Shown: positions 1 through 8,887, numbered from the stretch's first letter. The stretch is 64,000 bases of DNA from Streptomyces sp. TLI_146 (GCF_002846415.1 NZ_PJMX01000001.1:3844001-3908000), one strand, 5' to 3'. Notes: generated by a model not told the origin, from the sequence alone. Program-made: numbers and translations.

Positions 1-460
1 CGCCGACGTCGGCCAAGTTGAGGGTGACCTTGACCTGCTTCGAGCCGAGGTGGAGGTAGTTCAGGGCGGCCGCGGTGGCGCTGTCCTGCGACTCCTTCAT
101 CTCGGCCTGGTTGTGCTCGGTGATCTCCTTGTCGCTGCCGCCGCTCGGGTAGACCGAGTCGCGGGGCATGACGGCCTGGTCGGTACGGAACCAGGCGCGC
201 ACCACGTCCGCGATCCCCACCTCGGCGGACGGCCCGGTCGCCTCGATGGTCGTCATCCGCAGCTGCCCGGTGGTGTGCCGGGTGGGCCTGCCCTCGATGG
301 TGATCACCGGCGTGCCCTTGTCGTCCCCGAGCACGTTCGCGGTCAGCCCCGGCTGCGCCACCGAGAACGGCAGCGGTGCGAAGCCGACGACGGCGAGCAG
401 CGCGACGACGGGGGCGGTGCCGATGGCGAGGTTGCGGAGGCGTGAGTGACGGGGGTGCAC
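1..460 (-). CDS. YlbL-like secreted PDZ/Lon-type protease, N-terminal part (truncated by window edge)
   Basis: The reverse strand reads an open frame from GTG at 460 to the window edge, about 153 residues with the C-terminus missing. Residues 10-30 form one hydrophobic segment that would anchor or export the protein. What follows resembles the N-terminal part of actinobacterial YlbL-family proteins: a TTGQLRMTTIEATGP stretch, a VVRAWF segment, and a conserved QAEMKESQDSATAAAL helix. In that family a PDZ domain and a Lon-like Ser/Lys protease domain come next, so the active site is outside the window. The protein is probably membrane-anchored with its bulk outside the cell. Family assignment is from sequence memory; the start was chosen because it directly precedes the hydrophobic segment. 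Confidence 0.7.
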   Translation of the reverse strand, partial: MHPRHSRLRNLAIGTAPVVALLAVVGFAPLPFSVAQPGLTANVLGDDKGTPVITIEGRPTRHTTGQLRMTTIEATGPSAEVGIADVVRAWFRTDQAVMPRDSVYPSGGSDKEITEHNQAEMKESQDSATAAALNYLHLGSKQVKVTLNLADVG

Positions 461-516
461 GGACCCAATGTATCGGGGCGTGTCCCCCGGCTCGCCGGGG
501 CTCCGCCCCGGCTCGC

Positions 517-1161
517 TCACCGCAGCGCGTCCGCGACCTCCCGCGCCGCGTCCACCACCCGCTGGCCGACCCGCTCGGGCACCGCGTCCGCGAGCATCAC
601 GACGCCCACGCTGCCCTCTATCCCGGTGACCCCGACCAGCGGCGCGGCCGCACCGCTCGCCCCGGCCTCCAGTTCGCCGTGGGTGAGGGTGAAGCCCGGG
701 TCGACGAGGCCCCCGGCCTGGCGGGCCGAGAGGATGGCGCGGCCCGCCGCGCCCCGGTCGAGCGGGTGGCGGAACCCGGCCCGGTAGGCCACGTGGTAGT
801 CGGTCCAGGTCGGCTCGACGACGGCGACGGCGAGCGCGTCGGCCCCGTCGACCAGCGTGAGGTGGGCGGTCGCCCCGATGTCCTCGGCGAGCGAGCGCAG
901 TGCGGGCAGGGCCGCCTCCCGTACGAGGGGATGGACCTGCCGGCCCAGGCGCAGCACCCCGAGGCCGACCCGGGCGCGGCCGCCCAGATCACGTCGTACG
1001 AGGGCGTGCTGTTCCAGGGTGGCGAGCAGACGGTAGACCACCGTCCGGTTGACGCCGAGTTTGTTGGACAACTCGGTGACGGTCAGTCCGTGGTCGGTGT
1101 CGGCGAGCAGCTTGAGGACACGCAGTCCCCGGTCGAGCGTCTGGGAGGTCTCCGCGGTCAC
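517..1161 (-). CDS. IclR-family transcriptional regulator
   Basis: A 214-residue protein with an N-terminal winged helix-turn-helix (about residues 5-65, LTVTELSNKLGVNRTVVYRLLATLEQ) followed by an IclR effector-binding domain with a LDRGAAGRAIL segment. IclR proteins bind as dimers or tetramers to palindromic operators and sense small metabolites; the ligand cannot be told from sequence. I place the start at GTG 1161 because AAGGAG lies 8 bases upstream. The in-frame GTG at 1170 overlaps that ribosome binding site and is less likely. It ends 56 bases before the YlbL-like gene on the same strand, so the two may be co-transcribed. At 214 aa it is slightly shorter than the usual 240-260 aa. Confidence 0.85.
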   Translation of the reverse strand: MTAETSQTLDRGLRVLKLLADTDHGLTVTELSNKLGVNRTVVYRLLATLEQHALVRRDLGGRARVGLGVLRLGRQVHPLVREAALPALRSLAEDIGATAHLTLVDGADALAVAVVEPTWTDYHVAYRAGFRHPLDRGAAGRAILSARQAGGLVDPGFTLTHGELEAGASGAAAPLVGVTGIEGSVGVVMLADAVPERVGQRVVDAAREVADALR

Positions 1162-1525
1162 GACGCCCACTCCTTATGGTGAGTCGCGGCGGCTCCCCAC
1201 GGGCTCGCGGCACCGGTCCCATCGGCGACGCGCACAGAGGCCGCCGGCAGGCCATGGCACCGGCTGCGCTCCGCGGCGGCGCTGCCACGGGGCGTTTTGC
1301 ATGGCGGGACAGTAGCGATCGGTCCCGCTCAGCGGAAGCCCTCGTCCAGAATCCGGGCGCGCAGGTTGACGACCCGGGGCATTGCTCCTGGTTCAGGACC
1401 TAAGTCCAGGGTGCCCGGGACCTTGGTCGCCGCGGGCGACTTTGCTTTCCCATTACTGTTGCGGTGGTGCGAGGGACGTCCGTGGGGGGCGGCCCTCGCC
1501 GCCGCGTCCCGTCCCCACGGGAGAA

Positions 1526-1557
1526 GGCGGGGCCCGCCGTCGCACCCGGGCCCCGCC
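1526..1557. terminator. Hairpin terminator downstream of the helicase gene
   Basis: A perfect 11-bp inverted repeat (1526-1536 with 1547-1557, arm GGCGGGGCCCG) has a 10-base loop and lies about 90 bases past the helicase stop. It has no T-tract, which is common for Streptomyces terminators. The rest of the 483-base gap (1162-1644) holds the IclR leader; I see no further gene there. Confidence 0.55.
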
Positions 1558-1644
1558 GAGGACGTACGAGAACGTCCGAGGACTCAACTCCCGTACGCAC
1601 ACACGCTATTGACACACGCTACTCACGCACGCGATGGACCGGAC

Positions 1645-3429
1645 CTACTTCATCCGGGTCGCCCACTCCTGCACCTTCTTGATCCGCTCCCGGATCTGCC
1701 CGGCGGTGGCCTCGGCGCTCGGCGGCCCGCCGCACACCCGCCGCAGCTCGGTGTGGATGACCCCGTGCGGCTTGCCGCTCTGGTGGACGTACGCCCCGAC
1801 CATCGTGTTCAGCTGCTTGCGCAGCTCCAGCAGCTCCTTGTGGGAGACGACGGGCCGCCGCTCGGCGGGCATCTCCAGCAGGTCGGCCTGCTCGGCGGGC
1901 TTCTGCCGGCTGTGCGCGATCTGCCGGGCCTGCCGCTTCTGGAGCAGCAGCTGCACCTGGTCGGGTTCGAGGAGCCCCGGGATGCCCAGGTAGTCCTGCT
2001 CCTCCTCGCTCCCCGGGTGCGCCTGCATGCCGAACTCCGCGCCGTCGTACAGCACCCGGTCGAAGACGGCGTCGGATTCCAGGGCCTCGAAGGGGAGCAT
2101 GTCCTGCTCCCCGGTGTCCTCGTCCTGCTGCTTCTCGGCCTCGGCGAGGAGCTTGTCCTCCTCGGCGTACGGGTCCTCCTCGCCCTCCTTCTTGGGCTTG
2201 TCGAGCACGTGGTCGCGCTCGACCTCCATCTCGGAGGCGAAGCTCAGCAGGGTGGGGATGGTCGGCACGAAGACGGAGGCGGTCTCGCCGCGCCGCCGCG
2301 ACCGTACGAAACGGCCGACGGCCTGGGCGAAGAAGAGCGGCGTGGAGATGGTGGTCGCGTAGACGCCGACGGCGAGCCGGGGCACGTCGACGCCCTCGGA
2401 CACCATACGAACGGCGACCATCCACCGATCGGTACTGGCGCTGAACTCGTCGATCTTCTTGGAGGCGCCGTTGTCGTCCGACAGCACGACGGTCGCCTTG
2501 TTGCCGGTGATCTCCCGGATCAGCTTGGCGTAGGCGCGGGCGGAGTCCTGGTCGGAGGCGATGACGAGGGCGCCGGCGTCCGGGATGCCCTTGCGGACCT
2601 CGGTGAGCCGCTGGTCGGCGGCGCGCAGCACGTTCGGCATCCAGTCGCCGCGCGGGTCGAGCGCGGTACGCCAGGCCTGCGAGATGGCGTCCTTGGTGAG
2701 CGGCTCCCCGAGCCGCGCCTCGATCTCGTCCCCGGCCTTGGTGCGCCAGCGCATGTTGCCGCTGTACGAGAGGAAGATGACGGGCCGCACGACGCCGTCG
2801 CCCAGCGCGTTCCCGTATCCGTAGGTGTAGTCGGCGGAGGACCGCCGGATCCCGTCGTTGCCCTCCTCGTACGTGACGAAGGGGATGGGATTGGTGTCGG
2901 ACCGGAAGGGGGTACCGGTGAGGGCGAGCCGCCGAGTGGCCGGATCGAAGGCTTCGAGACACGCCTCGCCCCAGGATTTGCTGTCGCCCGCGTGGTGGAT
3001 CTCGTCCAGGATGACGAGGGTCTTGCGCTGCTCGCACCGGTTGCGGTGGAGCATGGGCCGCACGCCGACACCGGCGTACGTCACGGCGACCCCGTGGTAC
3101 TCCTTGCTCAGCGGCCCCGCGCTGTAGTCGGGATCCAGCCGGATGCCTATCCGCGCCGCGGCCTCCGCCCACTGCTTCTTCAGGTGCTCGGTCGGCGCGA
3201 CGACGGTGATCTGCTGCACGACGTGGTGGTGCAGCAGCCACGACGCGAGCGTCAGCGCGAACGTCGTCTTGCCGGCGCCGGGCGTGGCGACGGCGAGGAA
3301 GTCACGCGGCTGCTCCTGGACGTACTTCTCCAGCGCCCCCTGCTGCCAGGCACGCAGCTTGTTGGCGGTACCCCACGGGGCACGGCCGGGAAAGGCGGGT
3401 GAGAGGTGGTGGGAGGCGGTAGTAGTCAC
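1645..3429 (-). CDS. DEAD/DEAH-box superfamily 2 helicase
   Basis: A 594-residue SF2 helicase. Motif I is ATPGAGKTT (residues 48-56), motif II is DEIH (142-145), motif III-like is ALTGTPFRSD, and motif VI is QAVGRFVRSRRRG, so both RecA-like lobes look complete. The last 200 residues are charged and rich in Glu/Lys, without a recognised accessory domain. It presumably remodels DNA or RNA using ATP; the substrate is unknown. The GTG start at 3429 has GGAG 5 bases upstream. The upstream leader holds three perfect 14-bp repeats (3475-3516). It stands alone, with terminator-like hairpins on both sides, and is not obviously operonic with the MFS gene. Confidence 0.85.
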   Translation of the reverse strand: MTTTASHHLSPAFPGRAPWGTANKLRAWQQGALEKYVQEQPRDFLAVATPGAGKTTFALTLASWLLHHHVVQQITVVAPTEHLKKQWAEAAARIGIRLDPDYSAGPLSKEYHGVAVTYAGVGVRPMLHRNRCEQRKTLVILDEIHHAGDSKSWGEACLEAFDPATRRLALTGTPFRSDTNPIPFVTYEEGNDGIRRSSADYTYGYGNALGDGVVRPVIFLSYSGNMRWRTKAGDEIEARLGEPLTKDAISQAWRTALDPRGDWMPNVLRAADQRLTEVRKGIPDAGALVIASDQDSARAYAKLIREITGNKATVVLSDDNGASKKIDEFSASTDRWMVAVRMVSEGVDVPRLAVGVYATTISTPLFFAQAVGRFVRSRRRGETASVFVPTIPTLLSFASEMEVERDHVLDKPKKEGEEDPYAEEDKLLAEAEKQQDEDTGEQDMLPFEALESDAVFDRVLYDGAEFGMQAHPGSEEEQDYLGIPGLLEPDQVQLLLQKRQARQIAHSRQKPAEQADLLEMPAERRPVVSHKELLELRKQLNTMVGAYVHQSGKPHGVIHTELRRVCGGPPSAEATAGQIRERIKKVQEWATRMK

Positions 3430-3474
3430 GGTCTCCGGTTCGTGCGGTCGGGGCGGCGGGGGCTCGTCTGTCTT

Positions 3475-3523
3475 GGTCGCGTCTTCTGGGTCGCGTCTTC
3501 TGGGTCGCGTCTTCTGGGTCGCG
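3475..3523. repeat. Three tandem 14-bp repeats upstream of the helicase
   Basis: The unit GGTCGCGTCTTCTG occurs three times without change (3475-3488, 3489-3502, 3503-3516), followed by a 7-base partial copy. A period of 14 is not a multiple of 3 and argues against coding sequence. The array lies 46-95 bases upstream of the helicase GTG, where it could fall in the 5' untranslated region or promoter. Confidence 0.8.
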
Positions 3524-3599
3524 GTCTCGTACGTACGACAACCGGGCCACCTTACCGGTGAGGGTGGGGGGATTCGGGGTCGACGGGGCGGGTGGGGGG

Positions 3600-4050
3600 T
3601 GGGGGGTGAGCGGGTTCACAGGGGGTGGGGTCTCCCCCACCCCGCCCCTTCCCTGAAGCCCTCGGGCGGGCGGCCGTGGGTTCGTCTGCGGGTGGGTGGG
3701 GGGCTGGTCGCGCAGTTCCCCGCGCCCCTAAAAGTGCCGCTGCGCGGCAATCCCCTGGGCGCCCCGCAGGGGCGCATCTCAGGGGCGCGGGGAACTGCGC
3801 GACCAGCCGTCCACGGTCCGCAGACGAACGGGATCCGGGGGGCGAAGCCCCCGGTAGCCCACCCACCCGTGCACGGGGCCCGGGGACGCGGTCCCTCGAT
3901 CCGCCCACCCCACCGGCCCGGGGCGGAGCCCCGAAGCGGGGTGCAGGGACCGCAGGCCCCGCAAACGGGGTCCGGGGGCGCAGCCCCCGGGAGAGCCACC
4001 TCCACCCCCACCCACCCCCGGAGGGTTTAGGGAAGGGGCGGGGAGGGGCA
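3600..4050. repeat. Composite palindromic repeat block (copies 1-2 of the interspersed family)
   Basis: This gap between the helicase start and the MFS stop holds no gene. It has two opposed copies of the 28-bp core at 3702-3730 and 3781-3808, which can fold together into a long hairpin. It also holds GC-rich satellites that reappear elsewhere: the block around 3935-3990 is close to the reverse complement of 60224-60285, and the CCGGAGGGTTTAGGGAAGGG stretch near 4017-4040 reappears inverted at about 28680-28700. Confidence 0.75.
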
Positions 4051-4052
4051 AC

Positions 4053-5531
4053 TCACCGCTCCCCCAGCCGCACCCCCACCCAAGCCCCCACCACCGCAAC
4101 CCCCGCCATCGGCAGAAACACCACCACGAACGCCCCCGGATGCCCCGCAGAAGCCCCCGCCACCACATCATGCGCGGCCCCCACAGACCCACCCCCCAGC
4201 GCCGCGAACGCCGCCCCACCCCCCGCGAGCAGCAGCACGTTCGACAGCCCGTCCGAGATCTGGAGGGCCGCCGAGTTCGCCCCCGCCTCCTCCGGCGCCG
4301 AAAGCTTCAGCAGCAGCACGCTGGTCGAGGCGATGACCATGCCCATCCCGAAGCACCCCACGCCCCAGGCCACCGCCACCACCCACACCGGCACCCACGA
4401 GACCAGCACGCTCGGCGCCGCCGCGATCGCCGCCGCCACCATGATCATCCCCAGCACCATCAGCCGCTCCCGGTACGGCTCGGCCCACGGACGAGCCTGC
4501 ACGTACGACCCGAGCGCCCACGTCGCCCCGCCCGCCGCCAGCGAGAACCCGGCCATCGTCGGCGACAGCCCCCGCTGCGTCACCAGCATCAGCGGTACGA
4601 ACGACTCCGCCGCGATGAACGACCCCGCCGCGATCCCCCGCAGCAGCACCACGGACGGCAGCCCGCGCGCCGCCCGGTAGGTACCTCGCGGCAGCAGCCC
4701 GTGCCGCCCCGCGACGGCGGGCACCAGCAGGGCGAAGCCCGCGGCCGCCGGCAGCAGCGACAGCCACCGCAGGTCCTGCCCGGCGTACTGGAGCAGCCCC
4801 GCCCCCAGCGAGATCATCAGCGCCAGCCGGATCCGCCGCCGGTCGAAGGCCTCCACGGGCGCGTCCGGGTCGGCGGGCCCGGACGCCATCCGCCGTATGG
4901 CGGGCAGGGCGAGCGCCAGCGGAAAGACGACGAGCGCGGGAATCCCCACGAACACCCACCGCCAGCCCAGGTGCTCGGTGATGGTCCCCGCCGCCAGCGG
5001 CCCGACCACCGACGGCACCACCCAGCTCGCCGCGAACGCCGCCATGATCGCGGGCCGCATCGACTCGGGATAGGCGCGCCCGACGACGACGTACAGCGCC
5101 ACGATGACCAGCCCGCCCCCGAGCCCCTGCACGGCACGCCCGGCGATGAACGTCCACATGTTCACCGCCGTACCGGACAGCAGCAGCCCCGCCCCGAACG
5201 CCGATATCCCCACCGCGAGCGCCCCCAGCGGCCCCCGCCGGTCCGCCCACTGCCCGGCGACGACCATCCCGAACAGGCTGGTCGTGAAGTACGAGGAGAA
5301 GGCGAACGCGTACAGCGACACCCCGTCGAGCTCCCGCGCCGCGACCGGCATCGCGGTCCCGACGGCGGTGGCCTCGAAGGCGATGAGGAGGACGACGGCG
5401 ATGGTGCCGATGCTGAGAGCGCGGTGGGTTTTACCGAGAACGCCAGGGCTCCCACCGGATGCAACGGAATGATCGGCAAGATCGGGGGCGGACGGGACGA
5501 CATCCGCGTCGGCGGACTCCAGGGCACTCAT
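4053..5531 (-). CDS. MFS drug-type efflux transporter
   Basis: A protein of about 492 residues with roughly 14 hydrophobic segments, as in the DHA2-like drug/H+ antiporters. The loop motif WADRRGPLGA (after TM2) and the proline/glycine-rich segment following VVPSVVGPLAAGTITEHLGWRWVF (TM5 region) fit the family's motifs A and C. The N-terminal 40 residues are acidic and cytoplasmic. The substrate cannot be inferred. I prefer ATG 5531, but GTG 5540 (three codons upstream) is equally possible since neither has a clear ribosome binding site. The start faces the tRNA-Cys gene across a 200-base gap with no regulator beside it. Confidence 0.85.
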   Translation of the reverse strand: MSALESADADVVPSAPDLADHSVASGGSPGVLGKTHRALSIGTIAVVLLIAFEATAVGTAMPVAARELDGVSLYAFAFSSYFTTSLFGMVVAGQWADRRGPLGALAVGISAFGAGLLLSGTAVNMWTFIAGRAVQGLGGGLVIVALYVVVGRAYPESMRPAIMAAFAASWVVPSVVGPLAAGTITEHLGWRWVFVGIPALVVFPLALALPAIRRMASGPADPDAPVEAFDRRRIRLALMISLGAGLLQYAGQDLRWLSLLPAAAGFALLVPAVAGRHGLLPRGTYRAARGLPSVVLLRGIAAGSFIAAESFVPLMLVTQRGLSPTMAGFSLAAGGATWALGSYVQARPWAEPYRERLMVLGMIMVAAAIAAAPSVLVSWVPVWVVAVAWGVGCFGMGMVIASTSVLLLKLSAPEEAGANSAALQISDGLSNVLLLAGGGAAFAALGGGSVGAAHDVVAGASAGHPGAFVVVFLPMAGVAVVGAWVGVRLGER

Positions 5532-5728
5532 GGCCCTCACAGTAAGGGCCTAGACCACGTTTGACCCCTGTCCAGAGAACGGTCCCCAGGTCAGCATTTG
5601 GTCGTACGCCCCAGGCCTCACCCCCACCCCACGCCCCACATGAACGCAACATGGCAGTCCCATTGCAGCCCCCGCCCACCTCTTCCCCGCCCCTCCCCCA
5701 CCCCCTACGGTCAAAGAAGTCACCACCC

Positions 5729-5800
5729 GGCCGTGTGCCCGAGTGGCTGAGGGGCTCGCCTGCAAAGCGAGTTACGCCGGTTCGATTCCGGTCACGGCCT
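5729..5800 (+). tRNA. tRNA-Cys (anticodon GCA)
   Basis: The acceptor stem GGCCGTG pairs with CACGGCC. The anticodon stem CTCGC/GCGAG encloses the loop CTGCAAA, giving anticodon GCA, and the T arm GCCGGTTCGATTCCGGT is complete. CCA is encoded at 5801-5803. The 3' half is the integration site of the downstream element: its last 45 bases are repeated exactly at 9008-9052, so the functional tRNA is preserved after integration. Confidence 0.97.
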
Positions 5801-5803
5801 CCA
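5759..5803 (+). repeat. Attachment site at the tRNA (attL)
   Basis: A 45-bp sequence from the anticodon loop region to the encoded CCA, identical base for base to 9008-9052. The base before it differs (G here, A there) and so does the sequence after it, which fixes the length of identity. Overlap with the 3' half of a tRNA is typical of tyrosine-recombinase elements in actinomycetes. Confidence 0.93.
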
Positions 5804-5821
5804 CCGCCTTGACCAGGCAAA

Positions 5822-5859
5822 AAAGAGGGCGGCACCCCGGATGGGGTGCCGCCCTCTTT
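5822..5859. terminator. Perfect 17-bp stem terminator after attL
   Basis: The arms at 5822-5838 and 5843-5859 (AAAGAGGGCGGCACCCC and its complement) enclose a GGAT loop, with an A-run before and a T-run after, so it can stop transcription both ways. It ends the tRNA-Cys transcript on one side and the ParB-like gene (stop at 5959) on the other. Confidence 0.85.
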
Positions 5860-5958
5860 GGCCGTCCGTCTCGGTTCCCGTCTCAGTTGACGAAGACGAG
5901 CAAGGAAAGCTTGGTGCCCCGCACCGCAAGTGCGAGCGGGACGCCGTCGCGGCTGGGG

Positions 5959-6813
5959 CTACTCGAAGATGTTCGGGACGGGAATGCGGTTGACGCTACG
6001 GTGAGCGTTCCAGGCGCCGGCGACCGCCAGGTGAGCGGCCTTGAGACGGCCCTTGGTGCCGTCGGCGCGAGTGTTGTTATTGGTGGCGATGGTCTGAATC
6101 TTGGCCTTGAAGGCAGTCGGGTCGCCCTGGCGCTTGAGCTTTTGCGCCAACTCTGCGGGCTTCAACTCAGGGTGCTTGGACATCACCGTGGCAATGCCTC
6201 CGATGGTTACGGCGTGCCAGGTATCGGGGGTGCGACCCCAAGCGTCCTCGGCGATGGTGAGCGACAGGTCCAGAATCTCGGGGCCGTGCTCCTCGACGAT
6301 GCTGAGGATTCCCTTGATGCCGCGCACGCCGTTGACAGAGCTGCTGCCCACTTTGAGCTGATGCTCCTCCAGGACGGTGTTGGTGTCCTGGAAGAGCGGG
6401 TGCCCGGCTAACACACCGATCCTGAACTCATCGTTCGGGCCGACCTTCGAGGACTCCTTGTTCTTGATGATGAAAAGCGACGCCTCGTTGGCCATGGAGA
6501 GGCCAGAGTGAACCTCGCAGGTGATCTCCCGAACAGCCTCGCGGACCTTGTTCGATACCGAGACCTCGCCAGCCAGAATGACCTGGCAGGCGTAGACGCG
6601 GTGCATGCCGTCCACCGCGTACCGACCGTCCTCACGCTGCGAGAGGATTGGCGTCCCGAGAGCGGTGGGGACCAGCTTCTCAGCGATGGTCCGCGCACGG
6701 GCCTTGTTGAGGTTGCGCTGCGCGCGGGGATCGAACTTGATGGTCCTTGGGTCCACCTTCAGGTACTCGATCGGGTGGACCGGGATGTCGTAGCTGTAGT
6801 CCTTGCTGGGCAA
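5959..6813 (-). CDS. ParB/Srx-fold protein of phage or mobile-element type (DUF6551-like)
   Basis: A 284-residue protein. The N-terminal third has the ParB/sulfiredoxin signature: a conserved start region (HPIEYLKVDPRTIKFDP), a helix of predicted DNA-contact type, then YAVDGMHR at residues 66-72. Proteins of this shape occur in actinophages and integrative elements, but I do not know a defined role. The start is TTG at 6813, backed by a very strong ribosome binding site (AAAAAAGGAGAAACC) 6 bases upstream. Codon 135 is TTA (6409-6411), rare in Streptomyces and read by the bldA tRNA. It is the only possible cargo gene of the element. It could be a replication/partition relic or a regulator; function is unknown. 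Confidence 0.75.
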   Translation of the reverse strand: MPSKDYSYDIPVHPIEYLKVDPRTIKFDPRAQRNLNKARARTIAEKLVPTALGTPILSQREDGRYAVDGMHRVYACQVILAGEVSVSNKVREAVREITCEVHSGLSMANEASLFIIKNKESSKVGPNDEFRIGVLAGHPLFQDTNTVLEEHQLKVGSSSVNGVRGIKGILSIVEEHGPEILDLSLTIAEDAWGRTPDTWHAVTIGGIATVMSKHPELKPAELAQKLKRQGDPTAFKAKIQTIATNNNTRADGTKGRLKAAHLAVAGAWNAHRSVNRIPVPNIFE

Positions 6814-7031
6814 GGTTTCTCCTTTTTTGTGTCAGCACCCCAGTGGGGGCGACGGCGACACATGTCAGCTCCCGAATGCGGGAGACGGCGACCAAGCGGC
6901 GATCAGGTTATCCGCCAACCGGCCTACTAGTACGGCGAGTTCACTACTTCGGAGGGAGTCCGAGTGCTGGAGGTATCGGCTGTACCGCAGATCCCCTGGA
7001 CGAGATGGCCTGTTGGGGCCCAGCCCTTGCC

Positions 7032-8272
7032 CTAGCCGTCCCCCGGCCGAAGTGCATCGGACTGCCAGATCAGGCCGTCCACCTGCCGCGCGATGTCCGT
7101 CCGTACGGCGTCCACCATGTGCTGATAGCGGGCGGCCATGGCCGTGGTCGACCACCCCATGAGGCCCATGACGGCGCGCTCGGGGACACCAAGGATGAGC
7201 AGCACCGTGGCGGCCGTGTGGCGTGCGTCGTGCAGGCGGCCGTCCCGCACCTTCGCCTCAGCGAGAAGAGCCTTCCACTCGGTCCAGCCCCGGCGGTGCG
7301 ACGGGCTTCGGCCGTGCTCATCCGGGAAGACCAAGCCGTTCTCCTCCCAGCGCTTCCCGGCCTCTGTTCGCTCTGCTTCCTGCGCCTTGAGGTGCGCACG
7401 GAGTAGGTCGACGAGCTGTTCGGGGAGGCCGACCGCGCGACGGCCGGCGCGTGACTTGGTGGTGGATAGTTCCGGATTGGTTCGTCGCCTCTGCGGGCAG
7501 TACCCGGCGGTCTTGCGTCCGCAGGGCTCCGTGCAGCCGTGGGCGTACTGCGCGCGGTGGCGGCTTCGGCGGACAACGAGGAACCCACCTTCACGTCATC
7601 CCACTTCAGCCCAAGCACCTCCCCTTGGCGCAGTCCGAGGGCGAGCGCGACGGCCCACCGCGCGGAGTTGCGATGCTGGGCAGCGGCTTTCAGCAGTCGC
7701 TGCACCTCCTGGACGCTGTAGGGCTTGACCTCGTACTCCCCCGTCTTCGGAGCCTTGGCCAACTGGACCGGATTCTTGCCGAGATACCCACGCCGTACGG
7801 CCTCATTGAGGGCCGTACGGAGGGTCCGGTGCACCTGGTGCGCGGTCGCGGGCTTGCTGCCGTTGGCCTGCATCTTGGCGTAGAACACCTCGATGTGCTC
7901 GGGCTTGAGCCGGTCGAGGCGGTGAGCGCCCAAGCCAGGGATGAGGTGCTTCCGGACCGCAACGCCGTACCCGACCATCGTGTTGTCGTTGACGGCGAGG
8001 GGCGCGACGTTCTCGATCCAGTGCGTCAGCCACGTCTTGACCGTCCACGCCTTGCCGGGCTTCTTCACGGTCTTGGCGTCGCGCTGTTTCTCCAGTTCTC
8101 GGACACGTTCCGCCACTTCGGTCTTGGTCTTGCGTTCGACATGGCGGCGGTCCGGCTTGCCGTCGTCGCATACGCCGACGGTGACGCGGCCGTGCCATTT
8201 ACCGTCCTTGCCGAAGTAGATCGAGCTGCGGCCGTTGGGCTGTCGGGTGCGCTTCTTCTTGTCCTCTGCCAC
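7032..8272 (-). pseudogene. int: Tyrosine-recombinase integrase, interrupted by a single-base frameshift
   Basis: The N-terminal frame (GTG 8272, GGAG 7 bases upstream) encodes an AP2-like arm-binding region, the SAM-like core-binding domain, and the first catalytic Arg in LALGLRQGEVLGLKWDD. Near 7582-7588 the sense continues in another frame. There it reads FLVVRRSRHRAQYAHGC, then CGRKTAGYCPQ, KSRAGRRAV, the HDARHTAA box and the catalytic Tyr in MAARYQHM, ending at 7032. Restoring one G in the GGG run (CCC at 7584-7586 on the plus strand) would give a full-length integrase of about 413 residues. The break is a genuine indel, an assembly error, or much less likely programmed slippage. All catalytic residues are otherwise present. 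Confidence 0.88.
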
Positions 8273-8356
8273 GGGCAGGCTCCTGATTCGTTGGTGTCGG
8301 GATGGAGCCGGGGCGGCGGGCTGTCCTGTCCGGGAGTGCCGCCGCCCCGGGCGTCG

Positions 8357-8584
8357 TCAAGCGGCGCGCTGGGCGGTACGGAGACGGGCCGCGTATGCGG
8401 TCGGCGCGTCGACCGGAACCCTGCGGAGGCCGCCGACCATGACGGACTCCAGTTCGCCGGTGCGTATGAGGGCGAAGCATCGGGTCCGGCCGATGCGGAG
8501 GCGGCGGGCGGCCTCTTCGACCTTGAGGAAAACTAGGGTCGGGTCGTAGTCATTGGGAGTGGTGAGGGTGCTCGGTTCGTCCAC
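8357..8584 (-). CDS. xis: Excisionase-type helix-turn-helix protein
   Basis: A 75-residue protein with a MerR/Xis-like winged helix: FLKVEEAARRLRIGRTRCFALIRTGELESVMVGGLRRVP, the usual SinR/Xis pattern of recognition helix followed by a wing with Arg-Arg. Such proteins bend DNA at attP and direct the integrase toward excision. GTG 8584 has GGAG 6 bases upstream. It is 84 bases upstream of the integrase start on the same strand, the standard xis-int order of actinomycete integrative plasmids. The gene looks intact even though the integrase is not. Confidence 0.82.
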   Translation of the reverse strand: MDEPSTLTTPNDYDPTLVFLKVEEAARRLRIGRTRCFALIRTGELESVMVGGLRRVPVDAPTAYAARLRTAQRAA

Positions 8585-8620
8585 GGCTCACTCCGGTGGG
8601 GTCGAGTTCACGGGCAGATG

Positions 8621-8790
8621 CCTCCGCACAAACCGAAAAATCTGCAGAAAAGCCGGGAAGGTTCGCTGACCTGCGGCGATGCAGTGAGCGGGTGGTGGCG
8701 TGTGGTGCTCCGCAGAAACCCGCGATATTCCGCAAAAATCAGGGGCGACCGTGGGCCGGTCCCGGGGGGGGCTCGGTTTTTTGCGGAATA
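8621..8790. promoter_or_regulatory. Cluster of CCGCA-A-rich motifs with a 13-bp inverted repeat upstream of xis
   Basis: The motif CCGCAnAAA or a close variant appears at 8623-8632, 8641-8650, 8710-8717 and 8730-8738, and inverted at 8778-8790. Arms TATTCCGCAAAAA (8726-8738) and its complement (8778-8790) form a perfect 13-bp inverted repeat with a 39-base centre. This AT-richer stretch without a gene, next to xis and attR, may hold integrase/excisionase arm sites or the xis operator. No coding potential is apparent. Confidence 0.5.
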
Positions 8791-8887
8791 ACGCGGCGCG
8801 AGCGTAGCGCCACGCGCTACCACGCCTCAGCTCGTTGATGCAGATGGGAGTTGCACGGTTGAGCCCTGCCCCGTCTCAGTTTCCGTC

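Noticed and set aside
1297-3402. A 701-codon open frame on the plus strand across the helicase gene
   Set aside because: It lies antisense to a helicase with all motifs intact. High GC makes long antisense frames common here and its product has no family resemblance.
3475-3523. CRISPR array
   Set aside because: Units of 14 bp are contiguous with no spacers and there are no cas genes.
7570-7610. Programmed frameshift in the integrase
   Set aside because: No slippery heptamer or stimulatory structure is evident, and a single base indel at a G run is simpler.
8608-8823. Small minus-strand gene between xis and attR
   Set aside because: No ribosome binding site, no family resemblance, and it overlaps the inverted-repeat motifs.
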